In this document: in pieces, positions 42,575 through 50,749 of the stretch | How the letters are laid out: each line of letters starts with the position of its first letter | Position numbering within the stretch: the stretch's first letter is position 1 | Source: Virgibacillus_F flavescens | GTDB taxonomy: Bacteria > Bacillota > Bacilli > Bacillales > Amphibacillaceae | Assembly: GCF_050574275.1 (NCBI RefSeq) | Contig: NZ_CP192260.1 | Span: 992,001-1,056,000, forward strand | Reading direction: 5' to 3' | DNA length: 64,000 bases | Translations under genes and position numbers: made by a program | The notes under the pieces: generated by a model | Told to the model about the DNA's origin: nothing | Seen by the model: the letters and a program-made list of their open reading frames with translations, nothing else | Databases searched by the model: none

Positions 42575-43776
42575 GAGAAGTAGTTATTGTAGACGCTGTC
42601 CGAACTCCAATAGGCAGATATAAAGGGGCGTTAAAAGAGATCCGTCCGGACGATCTTGGGGCGATTGTAATAAAAGCACTGGTTGATCGGAATCCAGGTT
42701 TACCAGTAGACCAAATTGAAGAAGTCCTCCTGGGTAATGCCAACCAGGCAGGTGAAGATAACCGAAACGTTGCCAGAATGTCGGCGTTGCTCGCAGGCTT
42801 ACCAGTTGAAGTAGCGGGGTCAACGATTAATCGGCTGTGTGGTTCCGGGCTTGACGCAGTAATGTCTGCAGCGCGGGCAATTGCAGTTGGTGAAGGAGAT
42901 ATTTATATTGCTGGTGGGACGGAAAGCATGACACGAGCCCCGTTTGTCATGGCTAAACCCAATAAAGAATTTCCGCGCGGGAACATGGAACTTTTTGACA
43001 CAACGATCGGCTGGAGGTTTACCAATAAGAAGCTTGAAAAAATGTATGGGTCGGATACGATGCCGCAAACAGCAGAAAATGTTGCCGAGCGATTTTCGAT
43101 TACACGCAAGGAGCAGGATGAATTTGCTTTCCAAAGTCAGCAGCGGGCAAAGCATGCTATGGAGGAAAATCGTTTTGCTGATGAAATTGTCCCGGTTGTT
43201 TATCAGGACCGTAAAGGAAATGAAATTGTCGTGGATCAAGATGAACATCCTCGACCAGACTCAACGCTTGAAAAACTGGAAAAATTAAAGCCGATTTTTA
43301 GTGGTGGAACCATTACAGCCGGCAATGCCTCAGGCGTTAATGATGGTGCTTCTGCTTTGCTCGTTATGAGTGCAGAAAAGGCAAAGGAACTAAACCTCAA
43401 GCCACTTGTGAAATATGTTGTCAGTGCTACTGCTGGTCTTGAGCCGTCCATTATGGGCCTTGGTCCAATTTATGCAACAAAAAAAGCGCTGGGACGTGCG
43501 AATATATCGGCAGATGATATTGGGATTGTGGAATTAAATGAAGCCTTTGCCTCCCAATCCATTGAATGCATGCGTCAGCTAGCGTTAAGTGAAGAGAAGG
43601 TTAACGTAAACGGAGGAGCTATCGCTTTCGGTCATCCACTCGGTGCAAGCGGTGCTCGGATTCTAACCACGCTCATTCATGAAATGAAAAAACAGCAGAC
43701 CAAATATGGTCTAGCAACGATGTGTGTTGGTGTCGGCCAAGGTATCGCAACAATAGTAGAGAACGTTACAGAATAG
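42571..43776 (+). CDS. paaJ: 3-oxoadipyl-CoA/acetyl-CoA thiolase, PaaJ type
   Basis: 401 aa thiolase. Active-site Cys in LCGSGLDAVMS near residue 90, His in GHPLGASGAR near 355 and the second Cys in CVGVGQGIA near 390. It splits 3-oxoadipyl-CoA into succinyl-CoA and acetyl-CoA, the last step of the pathway. It starts inside the overlap with paaH. Substrate preference cannot be separated from general acetyl-CoA C-acyltransferases by sequence alone. Confidence 0.92.
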   Translation: MREVVIVDAVRTPIGRYKGALKEIRPDDLGAIVIKALVDRNPGLPVDQIEEVLLGNANQAGEDNRNVARMSALLAGLPVEVAGSTINRLCGSGLDAVMSAARAIAVGEGDIYIAGGTESMTRAPFVMAKPNKEFPRGNMELFDTTIGWRFTNKKLEKMYGSDTMPQTAENVAERFSITRKEQDEFAFQSQQRAKHAMEENRFADEIVPVVYQDRKGNEIVVDQDEHPRPDSTLEKLEKLKPIFSGGTITAGNASGVNDGASALLVMSAEKAKELNLKPLVKYVVSATAGLEPSIMGLGPIYATKKALGRANISADDIGIVELNEAFASQSIECMRQLALSEEKVNVNGGAIAFGHPLGASGARILTTLIHEMKKQQTKYGLATMCVGVGQGIATIVENVTE

Positions 43777-43788
43777 TAGGTGAAGCAA

Positions 43789-44565
43789 GTGCCAGAAGTA
43801 TTGTTTGAAGTAAAAAATAATATAGCATACGTTACCGTCAACCGCGAACTAGCGCTGAACTGTTTTAATTATGAAACCCTGCGTCAGCTCCAGGCTGTCA
43901 CCGATGCAATTCATCTTGATCCGGAAGTGAACGTGGTTATTTTTACAGGGGCAGGAGATAAGGCATTTAGTGCTGGAGCTGATTTGAAAGAAAGAAAAAC
44001 GCTTGGGGATACAGAAGTCCGACGCAACGTTAAAGCGATCAGAAGTGTTTTTAATAGTATTGCAGATTTACCACAGCCAACGATTGCTGCAGTTAACGGC
44101 TATGCATTTGGTGGTGGATTTGAATGGATGATTGCCTGTGACTTTTCGATTGCCGTCAAAGGCGCGAAAATGGGTCTTACCGAGACAAGTTGGGCAATCA
44201 TTCCAGGTGCTGGGGGAACGCAGCGACTGCCACGACTGGTTGGCGAGATGAAAGCAAAAGAATTAATTCTTACGGCTAAAAAGATTACCGCTGAGGAAGC
44301 GCTGGATTTAGGTATATTGTTGAAGGTTGTTGAAAAGGATAGACTTCTAACGGCGTGTGAACAGTTAGCAGTCTCTATGATGAATAACGGTCCTGTTGCT
44401 GTTAAACAAGCGAAATATGCAATAACACAAGGAATGAATACCGATTTACAGACAGGACTTGCAATCGAATCAAAAGCATATGAACTAATCATTCCAACGG
44501 AGGACCGCTTGGAAGCGCTGAACGCCTTCAGCGAAAAGAGAAGTCCGCAATTTAAAGGCAAATAG
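43789..44565 (+). CDS. Enoyl-CoA hydratase/isomerase family protein
   Basis: 258 aa. The start is GTG 43789, six bases after TAGGTG; an earlier GTG at 43780 overlaps that site. Crotonase fold, with the oxyanion motif DKAFSAGADLKE and both catalytic Glu positions conserved (GGGFEWMIACDF and TETSWAIIPGAGGTQ). It is a third crotonase in the paa operon after paaF and paaG. The specific substrate is not clear; methylglutaconyl-CoA-hydratase-like or general enoyl-CoA hydratase activities are possible. Confidence 0.85.
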   Translation: MPEVLFEVKNNIAYVTVNRELALNCFNYETLRQLQAVTDAIHLDPEVNVVIFTGAGDKAFSAGADLKERKTLGDTEVRRNVKAIRSVFNSIADLPQPTIAAVNGYAFGGGFEWMIACDFSIAVKGAKMGLTETSWAIIPGAGGTQRLPRLVGEMKAKELILTAKKITAEEALDLGILLKVVEKDRLLTACEQLAVSMMNNGPVAVKQAKYAITQGMNTDLQTGLAIESKAYELIIPTEDRLEALNAFSEKRSPQFKGK

Positions 44566-44588
44566 ATTTCGAGGTTAGGAGGAAGCGG

Positions 44589-45536
44589 ATGAACCCTGTA
44601 TGTAAACTACTGAACATTACCTCTCCAATTATTCAGGGTGGTATGGGCAACATCAGTAATGCTCCACTCGCAGCGGCTGTTTCCGAAGCTGGCGGTCTTG
44701 GAACAATTGGCTGCGGTACGATGCCACCAGATGAAGTAGAGAAAATAATTCTGGAAACAAAACAATGCACAGATAAGCCATTCGCTGTAAATATTGCGAT
44801 AAGCGTTACACCACATACAAAAGAATTAATCGAGCTAGTAATCAAGCATCATGTGCCAGTTGTGACACTTTCGGCCGGCAACCCGTCTTCTTTTATTCCG
44901 GTCCTTCATGAACACAATATTAGAGTCATTACGCTTGTTGCATCGGTTAAACATGCCAAAAAAGCGGAAGAAGCTGGAGCGGATATCTTGGTTGCTGAGG
45001 GGTTTGAAGCGGCTGGAATTAATTCACACCTGGAATTGACTACATTTACCTTAATTCCACAGATCGTTCAAAACGTTTGTGTACCAGTACTTGCAGCAGG
45101 GGGAATTGGCGATGGAAAAGGATTAGCCGCAGCGCTTATGCTTGGCGCAAGTGGCGTGCAAATTGGAACGCGTTTCATCGCAACGAAGGAAGCCCCATTT
45201 CATGAGGATTATAAGAAGCGACTGATCGAAGCTGAAGATACCGGAACGACTATTATTGGTCGACCAGTGGGCCGTATCAGAAGAATTTTGAAAAACCCTT
45301 ATGCAGCGAAACTAATGAATCTGGAAAAAGAAGGAATGACCCTTGAGCAATACGGGGAGTTAACTTCAGAAGAACAACATGTGTTAGGTGCCATGAAGGG
45401 CGATATGGAAAAAGGGTTCGTTAACAGCGGTCAAATTGCCGGTCTAATCCAGCATATTCCCAGTGTGGAAGAATTAATGACCAGCATGATGAATGAAGCA
45501 AAAGAACAAATCAGTCGATCTGCAAATCTATTATAA
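44589..45536 (+). CDS. NAD(P)H-dependent flavin oxidoreductase (nitronate monooxygenase/FabK-like)
   Basis: 315 aa TIM-barrel FMN enzyme of the nitronate monooxygenase/enoyl-ACP reductase II family. Motifs: IIQGGMGNISN at the start, AVNIAISV, EGFEAAGINSHLE and AAGGIGDGKGLAAALMLGASGVQIGTRF, shortened to its core. The usual GG-H catalytic motif (EGxEAGGH) reads EGFEAAGIN here, so classical nitronate oxidation is doubtful. It is the last gene of the run after the third crotonase, with a GGAGG site. Confidence 0.85.
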   Translation: MNPVCKLLNITSPIIQGGMGNISNAPLAAAVSEAGGLGTIGCGTMPPDEVEKIILETKQCTDKPFAVNIAISVTPHTKELIELVIKHHVPVVTLSAGNPSSFIPVLHEHNIRVITLVASVKHAKKAEEAGADILVAEGFEAAGINSHLELTTFTLIPQIVQNVCVPVLAAGGIGDGKGLAAALMLGASGVQIGTRFIATKEAPFHEDYKKRLIEAEDTGTTIIGRPVGRIRRILKNPYAAKLMNLEKEGMTLEQYGELTSEEQHVLGAMKGDMEKGFVNSGQIAGLIQHIPSVEELMTSMMNEAKEQISRSANLL

Positions 45537-45560
45537 GGACTCATCGTCTCCGTCTTAGAA

Positions 45561-45876
45561 ACCAATGAAAAAGTTACATGTGGGAGAACATAAAGTGGAT
45601 CTGCGATCGCATCTTCGAATATACTACGCTTTCCGTGGGCACGGCTTCAGCTTCCCACAGGGGGTCTCCACGTTTTTCCTGTGCTGCTGTGATAAACAAT
45701 AGAAAGCAATTTTATGTATCAACAGCACGGATTTCTCACAATTATGGCAGTTGTTTGAAGCGGAGGACCGTTGACTCCTGCGGGAACAGCACGAGTCTGA
45801 AGGCCCCGCAGAGTGGTTTTCTCGAGGAGACTGAAGCCGTGCCCGCGGAAAGCAACGGTCCGCAGCGGAAAACAAC
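45561..45876. repeat. Composite GC-rich repeats: family B remnant and an A-like element
   Basis: 45561-45658 resembles family B (AATGAAAAAGTTACATGTGG, CTTCGAATATACTACGCTTTCCG core). 45750-45876 is an A-like core in reverse orientation (GACTCCTGCGGGAACAGCACG, GACTGAAGCCGTGCCCGCGG) with its own imperfect ends GTTGTTT...GACCGTTG and CAACGGTC...AAACAAC. It fills the gap between the flavin oxidoreductase and the thioesterase gene. Confidence 0.6.
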
Positions 45877-46017
45877 CAGCTCTTGCCTCGCATTATTTGA
45901 GGTAGTAAAACACTATTGTTTTATAAAGGTCATTGTTCCAAGCCTGACGCCCTTGTTTCACAGAGAGACTTAGAGATGCATCAAACCTAGCAATTTTACC
46001 AGATGGGAGTGAATAAC

Positions 46018-46404
46018 GTGAAAGCTGGAATGGAAATAGGAAGAACAGAATCAATCGAAATAACAGTCACAGAAGATATGTTTGCAAGTTTTGAAGGTAA
46101 AGTTGTCCACCCCGTATACTCAACCGTCGCGATGGTTTATCACATGGAATGGGTATCACGAAAAATAATTCTTCCATTTCTGGAAGAACACGAAGAGGGG
46201 ATGGGCGGCGCCGTTCAGCTAAAACATATAGCTCCCTCCCCGCTCCATTCAAACGTAACATTAACCGCGACACTTACTGCGTATAAGAAAGAACAGGTTA
46301 TCACAGAAGTTGAAGCATACAATGAACACGGATTAATTGGTAAAGGTGAGGTCAAACAAGTAATTTTGCCAAAAGAATTGATTCAAAAAAAATTATCGCC
46401 TTAA
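46018..46404 (+). CDS. Hotdog-fold thioesterase, FlK-like
   Basis: 128 aa from GTG 46018, seven bases after GGGAGTG; an ATG at 46003 is less likely because it precedes that site. The start MKAGMEIGRTESIEITV matches FlK-type proteins. The Thr/Glu/His triad of fluoroacetyl-CoA thioesterase can be placed in YSTVAMVYHMEW and LKHIAPS. It hydrolyses some small acyl-CoA; it is likely a housekeeping or aromatic-acid-related thioesterase. It is followed by phenylalanine dehydrogenase. Confidence 0.75.
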   Translation: MKAGMEIGRTESIEITVTEDMFASFEGKVVHPVYSTVAMVYHMEWVSRKIILPFLEEHEEGMGGAVQLKHIAPSPLHSNVTLTATLTAYKKEQVITEVEAYNEHGLIGKGEVKQVILPKELIQKKLSP

Positions 46405-46449
46405 CCGGTTTTACAGTTCAAAAAGTATTCGATGAAAGGAGGGACTATT

Positions 46450-47592
46450 ATGAGTCTTATTACAGAATCAAGTGTCAATGATGATTTTGTATTACTTGAT
46501 AAAATGGATGAGCATGAACAGGTAGTATTCTGCAATGATAAGACAACAGGTCTGCGAGCGATTATCGCCATACATAACACTACGCTCGGCCCTGCACTTG
46601 GTGGATGTCGCATGCAGCCATATAACAGCTTGGATGCCGCGCTAAATGATGTGCTTCGCTTATCAAAAGGGATGAGTTATAAATGTGCAGCTGCAGATGT
46701 TGATTTTGGTGGGGGAAAAGCTGTCATTATTGGTGATCCACTTACAGATAAAACACCTGAACTTTTTCGTGCGTTTGGTCAGTTTGTTGAATCGCTTGGG
46801 GGACGTTTCTTTACAGGCACAGATATGGGAACAACGATGGACGATTTTATTTATGCAAAAAAAGAAACGAATCATATTGTAGGTGTTCCAGAAGCTTATG
46901 GAGGCAGTGGTGATTCTTCTATTCCAACTGCCGAAGGGGTCATAAATGGTATAAGAGCGACAAATAAAAAGCTTTTTGATAACGACGCACTGCATGGTGT
47001 CACTTATGCTGTGCAGGGACTTGGAAAAGTCGGTTTTAAAGTAGCGGAAATACTGCTTGAAGCAGGAGCTGACCTTTATGTAACAGATATTAACAAACAT
47101 AACATAGAGGCAATAGAGGAGCGGGCAAAGACGACGATGGGAACCGTCCAGCCGGTGCAAAGCGACGAAATCTATTCACAGGATGCAGATATATTTATTC
47201 CTTGTGCGCTTGGGGGAATCGTGAATGATGAAACGATTAAGCAATTTAAAGTACGGGCCATCGCAGGTTCCGCAAATAATCAGCTTCTGACGGAAGAGCA
47301 TGGAATTCAGTTAGCTGAAAAAGGAATTCTGTACGCACCAGACTATATTATTAACTCTGGTGGCCTAATACAAGTTGCCGACGAGTTATATGGGCCGAAT
47401 AAAGAACGCGTACTGATGAAGACGAAAGAAATTTATCACGTTATCTTAAAAGTCTATAAAGAAGCTGAAATAAATCAAATTTCAACGGTAAATGCTGCCA
47501 ATAAGTTATGTGAAACAGTCATGGAAAACAGAGGGAAGCGAAATAGCTTCTATACCCCATCCATCAAGCCCAAGTGGGATATTAGAAATTAG
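46450..47592 (+). CDS. pdh: Phenylalanine dehydrogenase
   Basis: 380 aa from ATG 46450, six bases after AAAGGAGGG. Glu/Leu/Phe/Val dehydrogenase family: GPALGGCRMQPY, catalytic Lys78 and Lys90 (GMSYKCAAADVDFGGGK), GTDMGTTMDDF, the NAD-binding VQGLGKVGFKVAE and ADIFIPCALGGIVND. GGCRM and the long C-terminus (NSFYTPSIKPKWDIRN) match phenylalanine dehydrogenases of Lysinibacillus and Thermoactinomyces rather than leucine dehydrogenase, which has GGTRMW. It turns L-Phe to phenylpyruvate with NAD. Its position next to paa genes suggests that phenylpyruvate is sent to phenylacetate, but no decarboxylase is in the window. Confidence 0.88.
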   Translation: MSLITESSVNDDFVLLDKMDEHEQVVFCNDKTTGLRAIIAIHNTTLGPALGGCRMQPYNSLDAALNDVLRLSKGMSYKCAAADVDFGGGKAVIIGDPLTDKTPELFRAFGQFVESLGGRFFTGTDMGTTMDDFIYAKKETNHIVGVPEAYGGSGDSSIPTAEGVINGIRATNKKLFDNDALHGVTYAVQGLGKVGFKVAEILLEAGADLYVTDINKHNIEAIEERAKTTMGTVQPVQSDEIYSQDADIFIPCALGGIVNDETIKQFKVRAIAGSANNQLLTEEHGIQLAEKGILYAPDYIINSGGLIQVADELYGPNKERVLMKTKEIYHVILKVYKEAEINQISTVNAANKLCETVMENRGKRNSFYTPSIKPKWDIRN

Positions 47593-47635
47593 GTTAACGA
47601 CAGTTATTCTACTTGTTTGGATGATCAAAGAAGGC

Positions 47636-47663
47636 TTGACTCACCACGTGGTTCTGATATAAT
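47636..47663 (+). promoter_or_regulatory. Promoter of the ABC importer operon with palindrome in the spacer
   Basis: TTGACT, a 16-bp spacer and TATAAT with TG-A before it (extended -10). The spacer holds the perfect palindrome ACCACGTGGT (47643-47652), a likely operator. Confidence 0.7.
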
Positions 47664-47712
47664 GTTAGGAAATATTCTAAAAATTATAAAATTTAATTAA
47701 GGGGAGAAAAAC

Positions 47713-48720
47713 ATGAAAAAAGGTCTATGGTTGATGATAATATCGTTGTTTAGCATGATGGTTTTAGCTGCATGTGGTTCAGATGACGCGTCAGATTCAA
47801 GTGGAGGCGAAGATGGAGAAGGCGAAGGTAAGACATATACAGTTGGCGCAACCCAAATAGTTGAACATCCATCGCTTGATGCAGCATATGAAGGTTTTCA
47901 AGAAGCACTAAAAGATGCTGGGTTAGACGTGGAATATGATTTACAAAGTGCTCAGGGAGATCAGAATAACGTAGCACCGATTGCTAATAACTTCGTAGCA
48001 GATAATGTAGACCTTATTTTTGCTAATTCTACACCGAGTGCGCTTGGTGCAGTACAAGCTACAAGTGATATTCCTATTGTTTTCACTTCGGTAACAGACG
48101 CAGTAGGTGCAGGATTGGTTAAATCTATGGATGAACCTGGGGAAAATGTAACCGGTGTACTTGATTTACATCCTGAGGCAATCCAGAATACAGTGGACTT
48201 CATCGATTCAAACTTTGAAGATGCAACTGTTGGTTTAATATACAATGCAGGTGAACAAAACTCTGTGAGTCAGATCGAGGATGTAAAGGCAGCAGCTGAA
48301 GGCACAAGTCTTACGCTTTCTGAACGTACAGTAGCAAGTTCGGCTGAAGTAAAACAGGCAGCTACATCATTAGTTGGAAAAGCAGACGTTTTCTACATCA
48401 TAACTGATAATACAGTCGTATCCGCATTAGATAGTGTAGTTGGTGTCGCTAACGAACAGGACATTCCACTAATTGTTGGAGAACCAGATTCACTGAAAAA
48501 AGGTGGGTTTGCTACATTTGGAATAGATTATCATACTATTGGATACCGTTCAGGAGAAATGGCTGCAGCAATATTAACGGGCGAAAAGACAGCAGCGGAC
48601 TTCCCTGTTGAACCTCCTAAGGAGATTCAATTATTTATTAACAAAAAAGCTGCTGAAGAGCAAGGTGTTGAATGGAACGCTGAATGGGATGAAAAAGCTC
48701 AGTTTGTAGAAGCGGAATAA
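47713..48720 (+). CDS. ABC transporter substrate-binding lipoprotein (TrpX-like)
   Basis: 335 aa with a lipoprotein signal (MVLAAC; lipidated Cys at about residue 21) and an acidic linker (DDASDSSGGEDGEGEG). The rest is a two-lobe periplasmic-type binding fold of the TrpX/ABC.X4 family (TYTVGATQIVEHPSLDAAYE core, NTPSALGAVQATSD-type core, GFATFGIDYHTIGYRSGEMA core). Members of this family bring in tryptophan or other aromatic compounds. The neighbour phenylalanine dehydrogenase points to aromatic amino acids. It is the first gene of a three-gene importer. Confidence 0.85.
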   Translation: MKKGLWLMIISLFSMMVLAACGSDDASDSSGGEDGEGEGKTYTVGATQIVEHPSLDAAYEGFQEALKDAGLDVEYDLQSAQGDQNNVAPIANNFVADNVDLIFANSTPSALGAVQATSDIPIVFTSVTDAVGAGLVKSMDEPGENVTGVLDLHPEAIQNTVDFIDSNFEDATVGLIYNAGEQNSVSQIEDVKAAAEGTSLTLSERTVASSAEVKQAATSLVGKADVFYIITDNTVVSALDSVVGVANEQDIPLIVGEPDSLKKGGFATFGIDYHTIGYRSGEMAAAILTGEKTAADFPVEPPKEIQLFINKKAAEEQGVEWNAEWDEKAQFVEAE

Positions 48721-48770
48721 GTTTAGCAGATAATTAGCAGACAACAGGACTCGAAAAGAGGGGAAATTTA

Positions 48771-49745
48771 ATGCTTATATCATTATTTGGTGCAGTAGAA
48801 TCAGGAGTAATTTATGCGATTATGGCATTAGGGGTTTACTTAACCTTTCGTGTCTTGGATTTTCCTGATCTGACGGTAGATGGAAGTTTCGTGACAGGTG
48901 CTGCAGTAGCGGCATTTTCAATTGTAAATGGAGTACCGCCGGTTTTAGCAACAATTCTTGCTGCACTCGCAGGATTTTTGGCGGGCTGTGTGACTGGAAT
49001 ACTTCATACAAAGGGTAAAATCAATGCACTTTTATCAGGGATCATTATGATGATTGCCCTCTATTCTATTAACTTGCGAATAATGGGCCAGCCGACGTTA
49101 TCTCTATTGCGGGAGTCGACAATCTTTAAACAGCTCGAATCCTTTTGGGCCGCAACTGGCATAGATTCAGCATTAAACGGAGTGCTTACCATGCTTGGAG
49201 CGGAACAAGTACCAGGTACCTGGGCCATCGTTGTGTTAATGATAATTGTTACAATTGTCATTAAGCTAATGACGGATTACTATTTGAAAACTGATGTTGG
49301 CCTGGCGCTTCGTGCAACAGGCGATAACCAGAAAATGATCAGAAGTCTTTCAGCGAATACAGATTCACTTATCATTGTCGGAGTGGGTATTTCGAATGCC
49401 CTTGTTGCTTTTTCGGGTGCACTGATTGCGCAGCATGGTGGATTTGCGGACGTTGGAATGGGAATAGGAATGATTATTATTGGCCTTGCCTCTGTAATCA
49501 TAGGTGAAGCGTTATTTGGCACGAAAACGATTGCGATAACAACATTAGCGGTGATTGGCGGGGCGATTATTTATCGAATTGTGGTAACGCTTGCCCTTCG
49601 TGTTGAATTTCTGGAAACAGGTGACATGAAACTGATTACTGCCTTACTCGTAATTGCGGCTTTAGTGGCACCAAAAATTCTGCAGGCTCGAAAAGAAAAA
49701 AAGCGTCGCATGCAAAAACGAGCTCAGCTTAAGATGGAGGTGTAA
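48771..49745 (+). CDS. ABC transporter permease (TrpY-like)
   Basis: 324 aa with about eight hydrophobic segments. The family motif VDGSFVTGAAVAA is near residue 36, GLALRATGDNQKMIRSL near 180 and GFADVGMGIGMIIIGLASVI core near 220. This is the membrane component that partners with the binding protein and the ATPase, which overlaps nearly directly (1-bp gap). The start follows AGAGGGGAA. Confidence 0.87.
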   Translation: MLISLFGAVESGVIYAIMALGVYLTFRVLDFPDLTVDGSFVTGAAVAAFSIVNGVPPVLATILAALAGFLAGCVTGILHTKGKINALLSGIIMMIALYSINLRIMGQPTLSLLRESTIFKQLESFWAATGIDSALNGVLTMLGAEQVPGTWAIVVLMIIVTIVIKLMTDYYLKTDVGLALRATGDNQKMIRSLSANTDSLIIVGVGISNALVAFSGALIAQHGGFADVGMGIGMIIIGLASVIIGEALFGTKTIAITTLAVIGGAIIYRIVVTLALRVEFLETGDMKLITALLVIAALVAPKILQARKEKKRRMQKRAQLKMEV

Positions 49746-49746
49746 C

Positions 49747-50541
49747 ATGCTTCGATTACAGGATATATCAATTACATTTAACGAAGATACACCAGACGAA
49801 AAGAAAGCCTTACAGTCGATCAATTTAGAATTGAAGAAAGGGGACTTTGTAACGGTTATTGGAAGTAATGGTGCAGGTAAATCCACACTCATGAATGCAA
49901 TTTCCGGCTACCTGAGTCCTGATATTGGCGATGTTTTTATCGATGATAAACAGGTGGTGCAGCTTCCTGAATACAAACGCTCTGCTTTTGTCGGACGAGT
50001 CTTTCAGGATCCGATGTCAGGGACTTCTCCATCGATGACAATTGAAGAGAATCTGGCGATGGCTTATACACGGGATAAAAAAAGAAAGTTAAAGCCAGGC
50101 GTAACATCCAAACGAAGGAAAATGTTCAAGGAATATTTGCTAACTCTGAACTTAGGGCTTGAAGATCGATTAACAGCTAAGGTTGGTTTGCTTTCAGGAG
50201 GAGAACGGCAGGCGTTGTCTTTATTGATGGCAACATTTACGGAACCGAAAATATTGTTGCTTGACGAGCATACTGCAGCACTGGACCCTTCACGGGCAGA
50301 GTTAATAACAAAACTTACACACGACGTGGTGGAAAAGTTTGAATTAACTACGCTAATGGTCACGCATAATATGCAGCAAGCGCTGGATTTGGGTAACCGT
50401 TTGATTATGATGGACAAAGGGCAAATCATTTTCGACGTTGGAGGAGAAGAGAAACAAGATCTAACGATTGAAAAGTTACTACAGGAATTCAAACGGATTC
50501 GTGGTGCGCAATTTGAAAGTGACAGGGCAGTATTAGGGTAA
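49747..50541 (+). CDS. ABC transporter ATP-binding protein (TrpZ-like)
   Basis: 264 aa. Walker A GSNGAGKSTLMNA near residue 37, Q-loop FQDPMSGTSPSMTIEE, signature LLSGGERQALSLLMA near 148 and Walker B ILLLDEHTAALDP near 170, then the switch His in VTHNMQQALDLG. The energising component of the importer. Ends in a terminator. Confidence 0.9.
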   Translation: MLRLQDISITFNEDTPDEKKALQSINLELKKGDFVTVIGSNGAGKSTLMNAISGYLSPDIGDVFIDDKQVVQLPEYKRSAFVGRVFQDPMSGTSPSMTIEENLAMAYTRDKKRKLKPGVTSKRRKMFKEYLLTLNLGLEDRLTAKVGLLSGGERQALSLLMATFTEPKILLLDEHTAALDPSRAELITKLTHDVVEKFELTTLMVTHNMQQALDLGNRLIMMDKGQIIFDVGGEEKQDLTIEKLLQEFKRIRGAQFESDRAVLG

Positions 50542-50562
50542 TAGTTAATATCCAAAAAAAGG

Positions 50563-50601
50563 AAAAAAGAGGCATACCTATTGGGGTGAGCCTCTTTTTT
50601 T
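50563..50601 (+). terminator. Rho-independent terminator after the ABC operon
   Basis: AAAAAAGAGGC and GCCTCTTTTTTT enclose a 16-base loop. Confidence 0.85.
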
Positions 50602-50652
50602 GGTTTTAATAAAGAGACAATTCTAAAATAAAAAAATAAATTGATTAAAAGG

Positions 50653-50710
50653 TTGTAAAACGCTTACATTTATCTTATACTTTACTAAATCGGTTTACTA
50701 AACCGGTTTA
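50653..50710 (+). promoter_or_regulatory. Promoter, cre-like site and paired LacI-type operators of the sugar-acid operon
   Basis: TTGTAA (50653-50658), a 17-bp spacer and TATACT (50676-50681). GTAAAACGCTTACA (50656-50669) in the spacer matches a cre box at about 12 of 14 positions. Two 12-bp boxes follow the -10: TAAATCGGTTTA (50686-50697, one mismatch from symmetry) and TAAACCGGTTTA (50699-50710, perfect). They have the CG centre typical of LacI-family operators. The layout predicts repression by the LacI-family protein that follows. Confidence 0.7.
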
Positions 50711-50749
50711 TCAACTAATAGAATTAAATATGAAATAGGGGAAACGCAA

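Noticed and set aside
45578..45973. 131-codon frame over the composite repeat before the thioesterase gene
   Set aside because: It reads through repeat sequence and has no family similarity or ribosome binding site.
46450..47592. Leucine dehydrogenase
   Set aside because: GGCRM motif and C-terminal ending fit phenylalanine dehydrogenase, while leucine dehydrogenases carry GGTRMW.
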